From the NCBI GenBank assembly GCA_902168245.1, contig CABHPA010000062.1, positions 1-61,639 on the forward strand: a DNA stretch of 61,639 nucleotides, in the 5' to 3' direction. A program made the position numbers and the translations under genes. Shown here piece by piece: positions 9,730 to 18,854 of this stretch. Below the pieces are notes generated by a model, which was not told where the DNA came from, made no database searches, and saw nothing but the letters and a program-made list of their open reading frames with translations. The stretch comes from Candidatus Melainabacteria bacterium. Its GTDB lineage: Bacteria; Cyanobacteriota; Vampirovibrionia; Vampirovibrionales; Vampirovibrionaceae. Positions within the stretch are counted from its first letter, which is position 1, and every line of letters begins with the position of its first letter.

Positions 9730-10587
9730 ATGAACATGTCTGATTCATCACTTAGTCATCATCGTTATCAAAAAATGTTTGCCCGCCTAGGCAATGAGGC
9801 CCACAAGGCGTTTATACCCTTTACAATCCTGGGTTGGCCCGACCGCGACACCTCCTTCCAAATGGTGAAAACCATGATCAACGGCGGCGCGCATGCGCTG
9901 GAACTGGGGCTGGCCTTCAGCGATCCGATGGCCGACGGCGTGATTATTCAGGAGGCGGACAAGGAAACGCTGGCGAACGGCTTCAAAGTGAGGGACGCGA
10001 TTGAGCTGCTGAAAGACATTCGCGCCTACAACGCGGACATTCCGATTGGCCTGCTAGTATATTACAACATGGTGCTGGCGCGCGGCCCTGAGCAATTTTT
10101 TAAGGAAATGGGCGAAGCCGGGGTGGATGGCGTTCTGATCGCGGACTTGCCGGTGGAAGCCATGGAAGAAGTGGCCCCGTTTGCGGCCCGGTATGGCATT
10201 GAACTCATCTGCATCGTTTCGCCGCTGACCACGCATGCGCGACTGGACGCCATCAGCCGGTACGCGGGCGGATTTTTATACGTGGTTTCCCGCCTGGGCA
10301 TTACCGGGGTGGAAGAGAATTTCGATGAAAGCCTTCGCCAATTAATGAAACGGATTAAAGAAAAGACGGATCTGCCGTTGTGCGTCGGCTTCGGCATTTC
10401 CAAGCCTGAACATGCCAGGCAGATGATTAATGCGGGCGCGGACGGCGTGATCATCGGCTCACGCATCATCCAGATGATGAAGGAAACCGCCCCGGACGCC
10501 CGGCTGAAACAGGTTCACCGATTTATTGAGAGCATGGTTCATGCCTGTGAACTCAAAACGGCGGATATCGGCAGCGCACAGCCCTGA
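9730..10587 (+). CDS. trpA: Tryptophan synthase alpha chain
   Basis: 285 residues, TIM barrel. Cleaves indole-3-glycerol phosphate and passes indole to TrpB. The catalytic Glu is in LELGLAFSDPMADG and the second catalytic Asp in MADG; this segment usually reads IPFSDPLADGP, so it is slightly divergent. Other motifs: ITGVEENF, VGFGISKPEHA and GADGVIIGSRI. The ATG directly follows the trpB stop, with GGAG upstream; a second ATG two codons later is also possible. Last gene of the operon; I find no strong terminator directly after it. Confidence 0.96.
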   Translation: MNMSDSSLSHHRYQKMFARLGNEAHKAFIPFTILGWPDRDTSFQMVKTMINGGAHALELGLAFSDPMADGVIIQEADKETLANGFKVRDAIELLKDIRAYNADIPIGLLVYYNMVLARGPEQFFKEMGEAGVDGVLIADLPVEAMEEVAPFAARYGIELICIVSPLTTHARLDAISRYAGGFLYVVSRLGITGVEENFDESLRQLMKRIKEKTDLPLCVGFGISKPEHARQMINAGADGVIIGSRIIQMMKETAPDARLKQVHRFIESMVHACELKTADIGSAQP

Positions 10588-10680
10588 GCGGCGCACGTTC
10601 AGCCTGCCGAAAAATGTATTGCGAAAGTTTTCCCATCATCTTACTGACCGGCTAAAACACTCAACCTTTGGCCAACTTGC

Positions 10681-10762
10681 GTTTCATGCCCTCCATACGC
10701 TAGACTAACTTGTAGTAGAGGGTTTCATGCCCTCCATACGCTAGACTAACTTGTAGTAGAGG
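10681..10762. repeat. Perfect 41-bp tandem duplication
   Basis: Two identical 41-bp units, 10681-10721 and 10722-10762, each beginning GTTTCATGCCCTCC and ending GTAGTAGAGG. There is no spacer between them. At the junction, GAGGG and CCCTC can form a hairpin with a TTTCATG loop. They lie in the trpA-fad intergenic region. The exactness suggests a recent duplication. No further copy was noticed in the window. Confidence 0.9.
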
Positions 10763-10808
10763 GGATTGTCTTGCAACCATAAGACATCCGACGATTGGAT
10801 TAAAGATT

Positions 10809-10867
10809 TTCGGAATCATTCCGAAGAATATAGTGTTTCCAAAATTTCTGATTCGCGGAATATTCCG
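10809..10867. promoter_or_regulatory. Paired CGGAAT/ATTCCG palindromes upstream of the fatty-acid operon
   Basis: TTCGGAAT-C-ATTCCGAA at 10809-10825 is a perfect inverted repeat, and CGGAATATTCCG at 10856-10867 is a second palindrome with the same half-sites. Their centres are about 44.5 bp apart, close to four helical turns. A -10-like TATAGT sits at 10829-10834 with a weak -35-like TTTTCG at 10807-10812, which would put the first palindrome inside the promoter spacer and the second just past the start site. This geometry suits a repressor that senses acyl-CoA, but no regulator gene is in the window. Confidence 0.6.
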
Positions 10868-10917
10868 ATGTCGATGTCAGGAATAACGCAGAAAATGATG
10901 TAAGACGGGAAGGCGCC

Positions 10918-13900
10918 ATGTCCATGTACGACCAGCTTGTGCACTCTTTCTACAAAGCCCTTGTCCACTCGGTTATGCTGCCGCTGAGGAACCAGGCGTT
11001 TGAAAGCACCCGAAAGGCCAAGATCTCGGACACGGAAAAAGAGGCGCTGGGTTCCGGCTCGGTGGGTTTTGAGCGCGAAATCCTGGGCGGCCATCCTGAC
11101 TGGGGCAAGCTGCTGGATATGCCCGTTCCCGAACTCACCCAGGCAGAGCGCGCATTTCTGGACGGCCCGGTGGAGCAGCTTTGCGAGATGCTGAACGATT
11201 GGGAAATCCGAAACGAACTGAAGGATCTCCCGCCGGAAGCCTGGGCGTTCATGAAGCAGCAAGGCTTTTTCGGCATGATTATTCCGGAGGAATACAGCGG
11301 GCTAGGCTTCTCGGCCAGGGCGCATTCGGAAGTGGTTTTAAAACTGGCCAGCCGCTGCACCACCGCCTGCGTCACGGCCATGGTGCCAAATTCCCTAGGC
11401 CCGGCGGAGTTGCTGATTCGCTACGGCACCGACGCGCAAAAAAGCCATTACCTCCCGCGACTGGCCAAAGGTGAAGAGATTCCCTCCTTTGCGCTCACCG
11501 AACCGGATGCTGGGTCGGATGCGGGCAGCATGACATCCAACGGGACGATCTGCGAGCGGGACGGCCAACTGGGCATCCTGCTCAACTGGGAAAAACGTTA
11601 TATCACCCTCAGCCCCATTACCACGCTACTGGGCATTGCGTTTAAATTGCGCGATCCCGACGGGCTGCTGGGCGATAAAAAAGACCTGGGCATTACACTG
11701 GCGCTGGTGCCGGTGGAAACCCGGGGCGTACAAATCGGAAGACGGCACAATCCGCTGGGCATCCCGTTCCAGAACGGCCCCACCTTCGGCAAAGACGTCT
11801 GGATTCCGCTGGATCAAATCATCGGCGGACGGGAATACGCCGGGCAAGGCTGGCGCATGCTGATGGAATGTTTATCGGTCGGGCGTTGCATTTCGCTACC
11901 AGCTCTATCCGTAGGCTCCGCCAAATTAATCGCCCGGTTGACCGGCGCTTACAGCCGGGTGCGAAAACAGTTTAAAGTCTCCATCAACCAGTTTGAGGGC
12001 GTGGAAGAATTGCTGGCGCGCATTGCGGGCCACACCTACATGATGGACGCCGCGCGAATCGCCACGCTGCAAATGCTGGATCGCGGCGAACACCCGACCA
12101 TTTTATCCGCCATCCTGAAATACCATATGACCGAAAGCGGACGCAAAATCGTGAACGACGGCATGGATATTCTGGGCGGAAAAGCGATTTGCGAAGGGCC
12201 GGAAAACCTGATTAGCCCACTTTACCACGGGATTCCCATCGGTATTACGGTGGAAGGCGCCAATATTCTGACCCGCAACATGATTATTTTCGGGCAAGGC
12301 TCGGTGCGCTCGCACCCGTATTTATTGCAGGAAATCGAGGCCGCCCGACTGGAAAACAAGGATGAGGCCCGCAAAAAATTCAGTGATTTAATGGCGTGCC
12401 ATGTACGGCACAGCGTGGAAAATACCCTGCGCAGCTTTATTTTCGGCGTACTGGACGGCAGCCCTGGCAACCTGCCCAAAGCCTCTGCGGCGGAACAATA
12501 TTATTTCCGCCACATCAACCGATTGTGCGCCGCCTATGCCACGCTGGCCGACATGATCCTGATGCTGCTGGGCGACAGCGTAAAACGCAAGGAGCGTATT
12601 TCCGCGCTGCTGGGCGACGCTATGAGCTATTTGTATCTGGCCTCCTGCACGTTGCGGCATTTTGCCATGCAGGGTCGCCCAGAGGAGGAAAAGCCGCTGA
12701 TGCATTGGGCTTGCCGACAAATGTTGTTCCAGGCGGAAGAAAGCCTGGATCGGCTGCTGCAAAACTTCCCGAATGCGCTGATGGGAACCATGATGCGCCT
12801 GATCGTTTTCCCGCGCGGACGGCGCTTTCAGTCGCCTTCACACAAAATGGATCGTCAGGCGGCCAAGGCCATCCTCAATCCCGGCGCAGTACGAAACCGT
12901 TTAACCGAAGGTATTTACCTGCCCAAGGCGGATCACGAACCGCTCGCCGTTCTGGAAGAATGCTTTGAGGCGGTTGTGGTTGCGGAAACTCTGGAAGCCC
13001 GCATGCGGCAAGCGAAAAAAGAAGGCCGCCTGAACGCCTCGAACCCACAAGACCTATTGCACGAAGCCCTGGAAAAACAGATTGTTTCCGCCGAGGAGGC
13101 AAGCCTGCTTCATCGGGCGGAAGCCTTGCGCAAACAGGTGATCCACGTGGATGATTTTGACCTTTTTTTTGCCCGAAACGAAAAAAAAATGTCGATTGCG
13201 GACATGAAATCCCTGAAGGATCAGTATCCCATCGGCACATCCTGGAACATTGAAATTCCCCGAATCGATCTGGTGCAACTGATGGAAGACGCCGTTCACC
13301 GCTACGGGGATGCGCCGTGCATCGATTCACTGGGCAAAAAATACAGCTACCAGGAAGTCGGCAGCCTGATTCAAAAAGCCGCCGCCGGGCTGCAAGCCAT
13401 GGGCGTGACCAAGGGCGTCAAGGTGGGGCTGTACATGCCCAACACGCCGTATTATCCCATTCTGTTTTTCGCGGCATTAAAGGCAGGCGCTGTGGTGGTC
13501 AACTTCTGCCCCATGCACACTGTCTCTGAACTGCGAGAGCAGGCCGTGGACAGCGATACCCGACTGATGATCACCCTCGATTTGAAAGACATGTTTGAAA
13601 AATCCATTCAGCTTCAGAAAGAAGGCGTACTGGATCAGGTCATCGCCTGCCGGATGGATGACGTGCTGCCGTTCCTGAAAGCGCAAGCCTACCGCATTTT
13701 ACGCGGTTCCCAAATCGCGCGGCCTGAGGATTACGGTGTGCAAGACGCCGCCTGGCTGGTTTCTTTCCGCGATTTAATCAGCAGTCGCAAACCCTTCCAG
13801 CCGGTGACGCTGGATGCGGATGACCTTGCGGTGCTGCAATACACCGGCGGCACCACAGGTACCCCCAAAGGCGCGATGCTGACGCATTATAACCTGATCG

Positions 13901-14982
13901 CCAACGTGTTCCAGATTGAGGAGTATTTCCGCGCCTCTTCCAACAAACCGGAAGTGGCGGCGCTGCTAAGACCGGGCAAAGAGCGGGTTTTGGCTACCAT
14001 TCCCTACTTCCATATTTTCGGGATGACTGTGGCCATGCTGACCAGCCTGAAAATCGGCAGCGAGCTAATTATTCTGCCCGACCCCCGCAATATCAAGGAA
14101 ACCCTGAAGACCATTCAGGAGAAAAAACCGACGCTGTTCCCGGCAGTTCCCCGCCTGCTGCAAGCCATTTGCGAAAGCCCCAAAACGGCTTCCATGGACT
14201 TGTCCGCGCTGGAAACGGTAATTTCCGGCGGCGCGGCACTACCCACACCCATGAAAGCCAACTTTGAAGGCGTCACCAAAAAATCGGGGCTAGTTAAACA
14301 GGGTTACGGGTTAACCGAAGCCGCCCCGGTGGTCGCCAGCAACCCGCCTTACGGGACGAACAAGGCCGATTCGGTGGGCTTGCCGCTGCCGAGAACCAAA
14401 ATCAGAATTACCGATCCCTACGACCCGGATTGCGTTCTGCCGCTGGGCGAAGTGGGTGAAATCTGCATTTACGGCCCGCAGGTGATGAAAGGTTATTACA
14501 AGCGCGACAAGGAAACCGCCGAAGTGTTGCACGACGGCTGGTTGAGAACAGGCGACCTGGGCTACCTGGATGAGGATTGCTACCTGCACATCGTGGATCG
14601 CAAAAAACGCTTAATTCTCGTCAATGGTTTCAACGTGTATCCCACCCAGATTGAAAACGCCATCGCCAAGCACCCGGCAGTCGCGGAGTGCATTGTGATC
14701 AGCGTACCGGACGCGCGTTCCGGCGAGGCCGCCAAAGCGTTTATCCGGCTCTGGAAAAACGCGGATAACAAGCCCAATGCCAGCCAGATACGGGATTTTT
14801 TATCCGAATCCCTCAGCCGGATTGAATTGCCCAAGCACATCGAATTCGTGGACGAGGAATTGCCCAAAACCGCCGTGGGAAAACCTGACTGGCGAAGCCT
14901 GCAAGAGCGCGAACGATTGCAAAACGTTGCTTACGGAGCAGAAGAAACGATGAACAACATCAACATGGAGCAAGCGTCATGA
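10918..14982 (+). CDS. Acyl-CoA dehydrogenase-acyl-CoA synthetase fusion
   Basis: 1354 residues with two complete enzymes. Residues 1 to about 750 match the FadE type of acyl-CoA dehydrogenase: ISDTEKEALGSG and FLDGPVE near the start, LTEPDAGSDAGS, and the catalytic-base region ITVEGANILTR (Glu446), then a long FadE-type C-terminal region (SVENTLRSFIFG). The N-terminal membrane segment of E. coli FadE is absent. Residues about 765-1340 are an AMP-forming fatty-acyl-CoA ligase: P-loop YTGGTTGTPKGAML (about 975), GYGLTEAAPVV, GWLRTGDLGYLDEDCY, and a C-terminal Lys region LPKTAVGKPDWR. The single protein could activate fatty acids and perform the first oxidation. The junction carries T8 (13163-13170) and A9 (13181-13189) runs followed by an internal ATG. 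The ATG at 10918 has GGGAAGG upstream. The 3' end overlaps the thiolase gene by 4 bp. Confidence 0.93.
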   Translation: MSMYDQLVHSFYKALVHSVMLPLRNQAFESTRKAKISDTEKEALGSGSVGFEREILGGHPDWGKLLDMPVPELTQAERAFLDGPVEQLCEMLNDWEIRNELKDLPPEAWAFMKQQGFFGMIIPEEYSGLGFSARAHSEVVLKLASRCTTACVTAMVPNSLGPAELLIRYGTDAQKSHYLPRLAKGEEIPSFALTEPDAGSDAGSMTSNGTICERDGQLGILLNWEKRYITLSPITTLLGIAFKLRDPDGLLGDKKDLGITLALVPVETRGVQIGRRHNPLGIPFQNGPTFGKDVWIPLDQIIGGREYAGQGWRMLMECLSVGRCISLPALSVGSAKLIARLTGAYSRVRKQFKVSINQFEGVEELLARIAGHTYMMDAARIATLQMLDRGEHPTILSAILKYHMTESGRKIVNDGMDILGGKAICEGPENLISPLYHGIPIGITVEGANILTRNMIIFGQGSVRSHPYLLQEIEAARLENKDEARKKFSDLMACHVRHSVENTLRSFIFGVLDGSPGNLPKASAAEQYYFRHINRLCAAYATLADMILMLLGDSVKRKERISALLGDAMSYLYLASCTLRHFAMQGRPEEEKPLMHWACRQMLFQAEESLDRLLQNFPNALMGTMMRLIVFPRGRRFQSPSHKMDRQAAKAILNPGAVRNRLTEGIYLPKADHEPLAVLEECFEAVVVAETLEARMRQAKKEGRLNASNPQDLLHEALEKQIVSAEEASLLHRAEALRKQVIHVDDFDLFFARNEKKMSIADMKSLKDQYPIGTSWNIEIPRIDLVQLMEDAVHRYGDAPCIDSLGKKYSYQEVGSLIQKAAAGLQAMGVTKGVKVGLYMPNTPYYPILFFAALKAGAVVVNFCPMHTVSELREQAVDSDTRLMITLDLKDMFEKSIQLQKEGVLDQVIACRMDDVLPFLKAQAYRILRGSQIARPEDYGVQDAAWLVSFRDLISSRKPFQPVTLDADDLAVLQYTGGTTGTPKGAMLTHYNLIANVFQIEEYFRASSNKPEVAALLRPGKERVLATIPYFHIFGMTVAMLTSLKIGSELIILPDPRNIKETLKTIQEKKPTLFPAVPRLLQAICESPKTASMDLSALETVISGGAALPTPMKANFEGVTKKSGLVKQGYGLTEAAPVVASNPPYGTNKADSVGLPLPRTKIRITDPYDPDCVLPLGEVGEICIYGPQVMKGYYKRDKETAEVLHDGWLRTGDLGYLDEDCYLHIVDRKKRLILVNGFNVYPTQIENAIAKHPAVAECIVISVPDARSGEAAKAFIRLWKNADNKPNASQIRDFLSESLSRIELPKHIEFVDEELPKTAVGKPDWRSLQERERLQNVAYGAEETMNNINMEQAS

Positions 14983-16160
14983 AACAGGCGGTCATCGTCG
15001 CATTCGCGCGCACACCGTTCGCCAAGGCGGTAGAACCCACTTCCGGCAGCGCCAAACAGGGCAAACTGGCGCATATCATGCCGGATGAAATGCTGGTGCG
15101 GCTGGTGCGGGAATTAATCGATCGCACCGGCATTAATCCCGCCGATGTGGAAACCCTGCTCACCGGCTGCGTTCACCAGGAGGCGGAACAGGGGCTGAAC
15201 ATGGCCCGCCTAGTGGTATTGCACCCGGAATCGGGGTTACCCCGCAGCGTGGGCGGCGTGACGATCGATCGTTTTTGCGGATCGTCCATGCACGTGATTG
15301 CGGACGCTAAAAACGCCATTCTGGCCGGTGAGGCGGAGGTGATGATTTGCACGGGCGTTCAGTCCATCAGCAGAGTCCCTATGGCGGGCTGGAACCCGTT
15401 GCTGAACCCGCACATTTACGATGGCAACGCCAAGGGCTTTTTGAACATGGGCATCACAGCGGAAAACCTCGCCCATCGCTATCAAATCAGTCGGAAAGCG
15501 CAGGAGGAATTCGCGCTGAATTCCCATCAAAAGGCAGCCAAGGCCCAAGAGTCCGGCGCATTTAAATCCGAAATTATTCCGGTGGGCGGACTGGATTATG
15601 ATGATGGCATTCGCAAGGAAACCAGCTTGGAACAAATGGCCGGACTCAAACCCGCATTCCAGAAAGACGGCAGCGTGACCGCCGCCACATCATCCCCCCA
15701 CACGGATGGGGCGGCGGCCGTTCTGGTCACGTCTGAGGCATACGCGCTGAAACACAAACTACCCATTCTGGCGAAAATAAAGGCGTTTGCAGGCTCCGGC
15801 TGCGAACCGGACATTATGGGCATCGGCCCGGTGGAAGCAATTAAGAAGGTTCTGAAACGCGCGGAATTATCCATGAACGACATTGACGTGTTCGAGCTGA
15901 ACGAGGCGTTCGCCGCGCAATGCCTGGCCGTGTTGCAGGAATTGGACAAACAGGGCATCCCCCTCCCGATTGAAAAGTTAAATATGGATGGCGGCGCAAT
16001 CGCGCTGGGGCACCCGCTGGGCGCTTCAGGCGCACGAATTACCGGCAAGGCAGCTAATATTCTGCAGCGAACAGGTAAGCGTTATGCGCTGGCCACCATG
16101 TGCATCGGCGGCGGCCAAGGGGTCGCCATCGTGCTGGAAAATCCCCAACCCAACGCATAA
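14979..16160 (+). CDS. fadA: Acetyl-CoA acyltransferase (3-ketoacyl-CoA thiolase)
   Basis: 393 residues, thiolase family. Nucleophile motif DRFCGSSM (Cys about 90), NEAFAAQCL, GGAIALGHPLGASGAR with the catalytic His, and the second Cys in ATMCIGGGQG. Releases acetyl-CoA in the last step of beta-oxidation. The start overlaps the fusion gene's stop (ATGA), so translation is coupled. In this operon a degradative role is more likely than biosynthetic acetoacetyl-CoA formation. The symbol follows FadA; a FadI-like assignment cannot be excluded. Confidence 0.93.
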   Translation: MKQAVIVAFARTPFAKAVEPTSGSAKQGKLAHIMPDEMLVRLVRELIDRTGINPADVETLLTGCVHQEAEQGLNMARLVVLHPESGLPRSVGGVTIDRFCGSSMHVIADAKNAILAGEAEVMICTGVQSISRVPMAGWNPLLNPHIYDGNAKGFLNMGITAENLAHRYQISRKAQEEFALNSHQKAAKAQESGAFKSEIIPVGGLDYDDGIRKETSLEQMAGLKPAFQKDGSVTAATSSPHTDGAAAVLVTSEAYALKHKLPILAKIKAFAGSGCEPDIMGIGPVEAIKKVLKRAELSMNDIDVFELNEAFAAQCLAVLQELDKQGIPLPIEKLNMDGGAIALGHPLGASGARITGKAANILQRTGKRYALATMCIGGGQGVAIVLENPQPNA

Positions 16161-16182
16161 GCCAAAGGCGGAGCAATTTAAA

Positions 16183-18801
16183 ATGAGCAGTGGTAAACCG
16201 GACATTAAGAAAGCCGCCGTGATCGGCGCGGGCGCCATGGGTTCAGGCATTGCCGCCCAGTTGGCCAACGCCGGGGTGGAGGTTTATCTGTTGGACATCG
16301 TCCCGAAAGACGCGACCGATCGGAACATTATCGCCAAAAACGCAATTCAGCGCATGCTGAAAGCCGCACCAGCGACTGATCCTCTGAACGCCGGTTTTAT
16401 GCTGCCCGCCAACGCGCAACGCATCATGCCGGGAAATATCGAGGATCATCTAAAGGTCGCCGTGCGCGATGCCGACTGGGTGGTGGAAGTGGTGATCGAG
16501 AACCTGGAAATCAAACATAAGTTATACGCTCAACTGGAGACGCTCACCAAACCCGGCGTCATTATCTCTTCGAACACTTCCACCATTCCGTTGCGGGATT
16601 TAACCGAAGGGCGCAGCGATGATTTTAAAAAGCGTTTTTTGATTACCCACTTTTTTAACCCGCCCCGCTTTATGCACCTGCTGGAAATTGTGGCGGGCGA
16701 GCAAACCGAGCCGCAGGTGATGGAAACCATTCACCATTTCGGCGATATTTATCTGGGCAAAAACGTGATTGCCTGCAAAGATACCCCGGCGTTTCTGGCG
16801 AACCGCATCGGCATTTATTTCATGTTCCGGGCCATTACGGAAGCCATTGAAGAGAACATGAAGATCGAGGACACGGATGCGCTTTTAGGCAGCCCGATTG
16901 GTTTTCCCAAGGAAGGTATTTTCGGCCTGCTGGATTTGGTGGGCATCGGCATTATTCCCTTGGTGACGGATAGCCTGTTGAAAACGCTGCCGGATGACGA
17001 TCCATTCCGCAAGTTTGATCATGACAAAGGACTGGCACTGGTCAACCGCTTGCTGAAAGAAGGCTGTACGGGCCGAAATTCGCCAAAAGGCGGCTTTTAC
17101 CGCATGCAAAAAAACGAGGACGGCAGCAAACAAAAACAGGCGGTGAACCTGCAAAGCGGCGATTATTATGATGTGCAGAAAACCCACATTCAAGCGGTGA
17201 AAGACGCCAAAAAACATGGGCCGCGAGCGGTGTTCGAGGCCGATCATGACTTGGGGCGTTTCGCCTGGGTGGTGGTGCGGGATACCTTGCTCTACGCCGC
17301 CTATCTCATTCCGGAAATCGCGGATGACATCGCCGATGTGGACGCCGCGCTGAGAGGCGGTTATAACGCCAAATGGGGGCCGTTTGAGCAGATCGACCAA
17401 ATGGGCGTGGAATGGTTCACCCGCAAAGTGAGTGAGGATGGAATCCCACTACCTGCGGTATTAAAACTGGCGAACAATCGACCGTTTTACAAAGAGCAGA
17501 ACGGCAAGCAATACCGGCTGGTGTTTGATTTCCAGCGAAACCAAGCCGAATACCGGGAGTTAAAACCGCAGCCAGGCACGCTTCGGCTGGCGGATATCAA
17601 GCGAGGCCACAAGCCACTGATCACCCATTATTCCGCCAGTCTGTGGGATATTGGCGACGGGGTGGCCTGCCTGGAATTCCATTCCAAAATGAACACGCTG
17701 GATCCCTCTATTTTATGGGTGGTGAATCAGAGCATTCAGTTCATCCACCAGAACGCAAACCGCTACAAGGCAATGGTGATTTACAACGAAGCCAAGAATT
17801 TTTCCCTAGGCGCGAACATTGGGCTAGTGGACGCAGCGCTGAAGGCAAGCCGTTCGCCAATACTAAAATCGATAGGTTTGGCGGCGCCCTTTAAAAGCGG
17901 CGTTTATAATACCGTAGAGGCCATGATCTTCCAGGGGCAAAGCGTATTCAGCGCGTTGCGTTACGCGCCGTTCCCGGTAGTGGGCGCGCCAAACGGCATG
18001 GCGCTGGGCGGCGGGTGCGAAATTCTGCTGCATTGCGACCGCCTGCAAGCCAGCGCGGAAACCTACATGGGGCTGGTGGAGAGCGGTGTGGGGCTTATTC
18101 CCGGCTGGGGCGGATGCGCCCGTTATTTAGAGCGATGCCAACGCGCGCCCGGCATGCAAGGCGGCACGGTTCCGCCGGTTCGAAACGCTTTCCAGGCTAT
18201 TCTAATGCCTCAGTTTTCAGTCTCCACGTCGGGACAAGACGCCCATGCGAAATACTGGCTGCAAAGCGATGATCGCATCACCATGAACCCGGATCGATTA
18301 TTGTCTGACGCCAAGGCATTTGCCCTGGCGTTGGAGGAAAATTACCAGCCGCCGCAACCGACGCAATACCGGCTGCCAGGCCGTGCGGGCAAGGCGGCGT
18401 TGCGCATGGCGATTGACGATTTTTACATTAAAGGGGACGCCACCTATCATGACGTAGTGGTGGCCGATGCACTGGCTGACGCCTTATGCGGCGGCGAAAC
18501 GGACGCCAGCGCAACCATTACGGAAAGCGACATGGCGCAACTGGAGCGGGAAAATTTTCTTTCGTTGTTAAAAATGCCGCAAACCCAAAAGCGGATTGCC
18601 CATACCTTAAAAAGCGGCAAGCCCTTGCGGGAAGATCCGTTGCAAGCGCCGAAAAGCCTGGATGCAATCCGGACGGAGCGCAAACCGGAGCGACTGAAAA
18701 AACAGCCGTTAAGCGCCCAGCCATTGCAAGGAGCCGAGGCGTTCAAGTTGCGGCTGATGGCCGAAGTGACCGCCCTGCTGCTGAAGAAATTCGCCAAATA
18801 A
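16183..18801 (+). CDS. fadN: 3-hydroxyacyl-CoA dehydrogenase / enoyl-CoA hydratase (FadN type)
   Basis: 872 residues. The dehydrogenase comes first: VIGAGAMGSGIAAQLANAG is the NAD-binding Rossmann loop and ITHFFNPPRFMHLLEIV carries the catalytic His. The hydratase/isomerase comes last, about residues 490-720, with LGGGCEILLHCD and GLVESGVGLIPGWGG holding the two catalytic Glu. This order is that of Bacillus FadN and opposite to E. coli FadB. It does steps two and three of beta-oxidation. The ATG at 16183 has GGCGGAG upstream; the frame is open 195 bp further into the thiolase gene, but that part is a shadow. It is 22 bp from the thiolase stop, so clearly one operon. Confidence 0.93.
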   Translation: MSSGKPDIKKAAVIGAGAMGSGIAAQLANAGVEVYLLDIVPKDATDRNIIAKNAIQRMLKAAPATDPLNAGFMLPANAQRIMPGNIEDHLKVAVRDADWVVEVVIENLEIKHKLYAQLETLTKPGVIISSNTSTIPLRDLTEGRSDDFKKRFLITHFFNPPRFMHLLEIVAGEQTEPQVMETIHHFGDIYLGKNVIACKDTPAFLANRIGIYFMFRAITEAIEENMKIEDTDALLGSPIGFPKEGIFGLLDLVGIGIIPLVTDSLLKTLPDDDPFRKFDHDKGLALVNRLLKEGCTGRNSPKGGFYRMQKNEDGSKQKQAVNLQSGDYYDVQKTHIQAVKDAKKHGPRAVFEADHDLGRFAWVVVRDTLLYAAYLIPEIADDIADVDAALRGGYNAKWGPFEQIDQMGVEWFTRKVSEDGIPLPAVLKLANNRPFYKEQNGKQYRLVFDFQRNQAEYRELKPQPGTLRLADIKRGHKPLITHYSASLWDIGDGVACLEFHSKMNTLDPSILWVVNQSIQFIHQNANRYKAMVIYNEAKNFSLGANIGLVDAALKASRSPILKSIGLAAPFKSGVYNTVEAMIFQGQSVFSALRYAPFPVVGAPNGMALGGGCEILLHCDRLQASAETYMGLVESGVGLIPGWGGCARYLERCQRAPGMQGGTVPPVRNAFQAILMPQFSVSTSGQDAHAKYWLQSDDRITMNPDRLLSDAKAFALALEENYQPPQPTQYRLPGRAGKAALRMAIDDFYIKGDATYHDVVVADALADALCGGETDASATITESDMAQLERENFLSLLKMPQTQKRIAHTLKSGKPLREDPLQAPKSLDAIRTERKPERLKKQPLSAQPLQGAEAFKLRLMAEVTALLLKKFAK

Positions 18802-18854
18802 CAGCACAAAACAGCACGGCTGACCAGCTGGTTGTGTTACGGGTTGGGGGCAGC

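Noticed and set aside
10681..10762. CRISPR-like repeat
   Set aside because: The two 41-bp units abut with no spacer and no cas genes are nearby, so it is a tandem duplication.
15988..16182. Upstream extension of the fadN-like gene into the thiolase gene
   Set aside because: The extension overlaps conserved thiolase sequence in another frame; the ATG at 16183 has a good ribosome site and begins right before the Rossmann motif.
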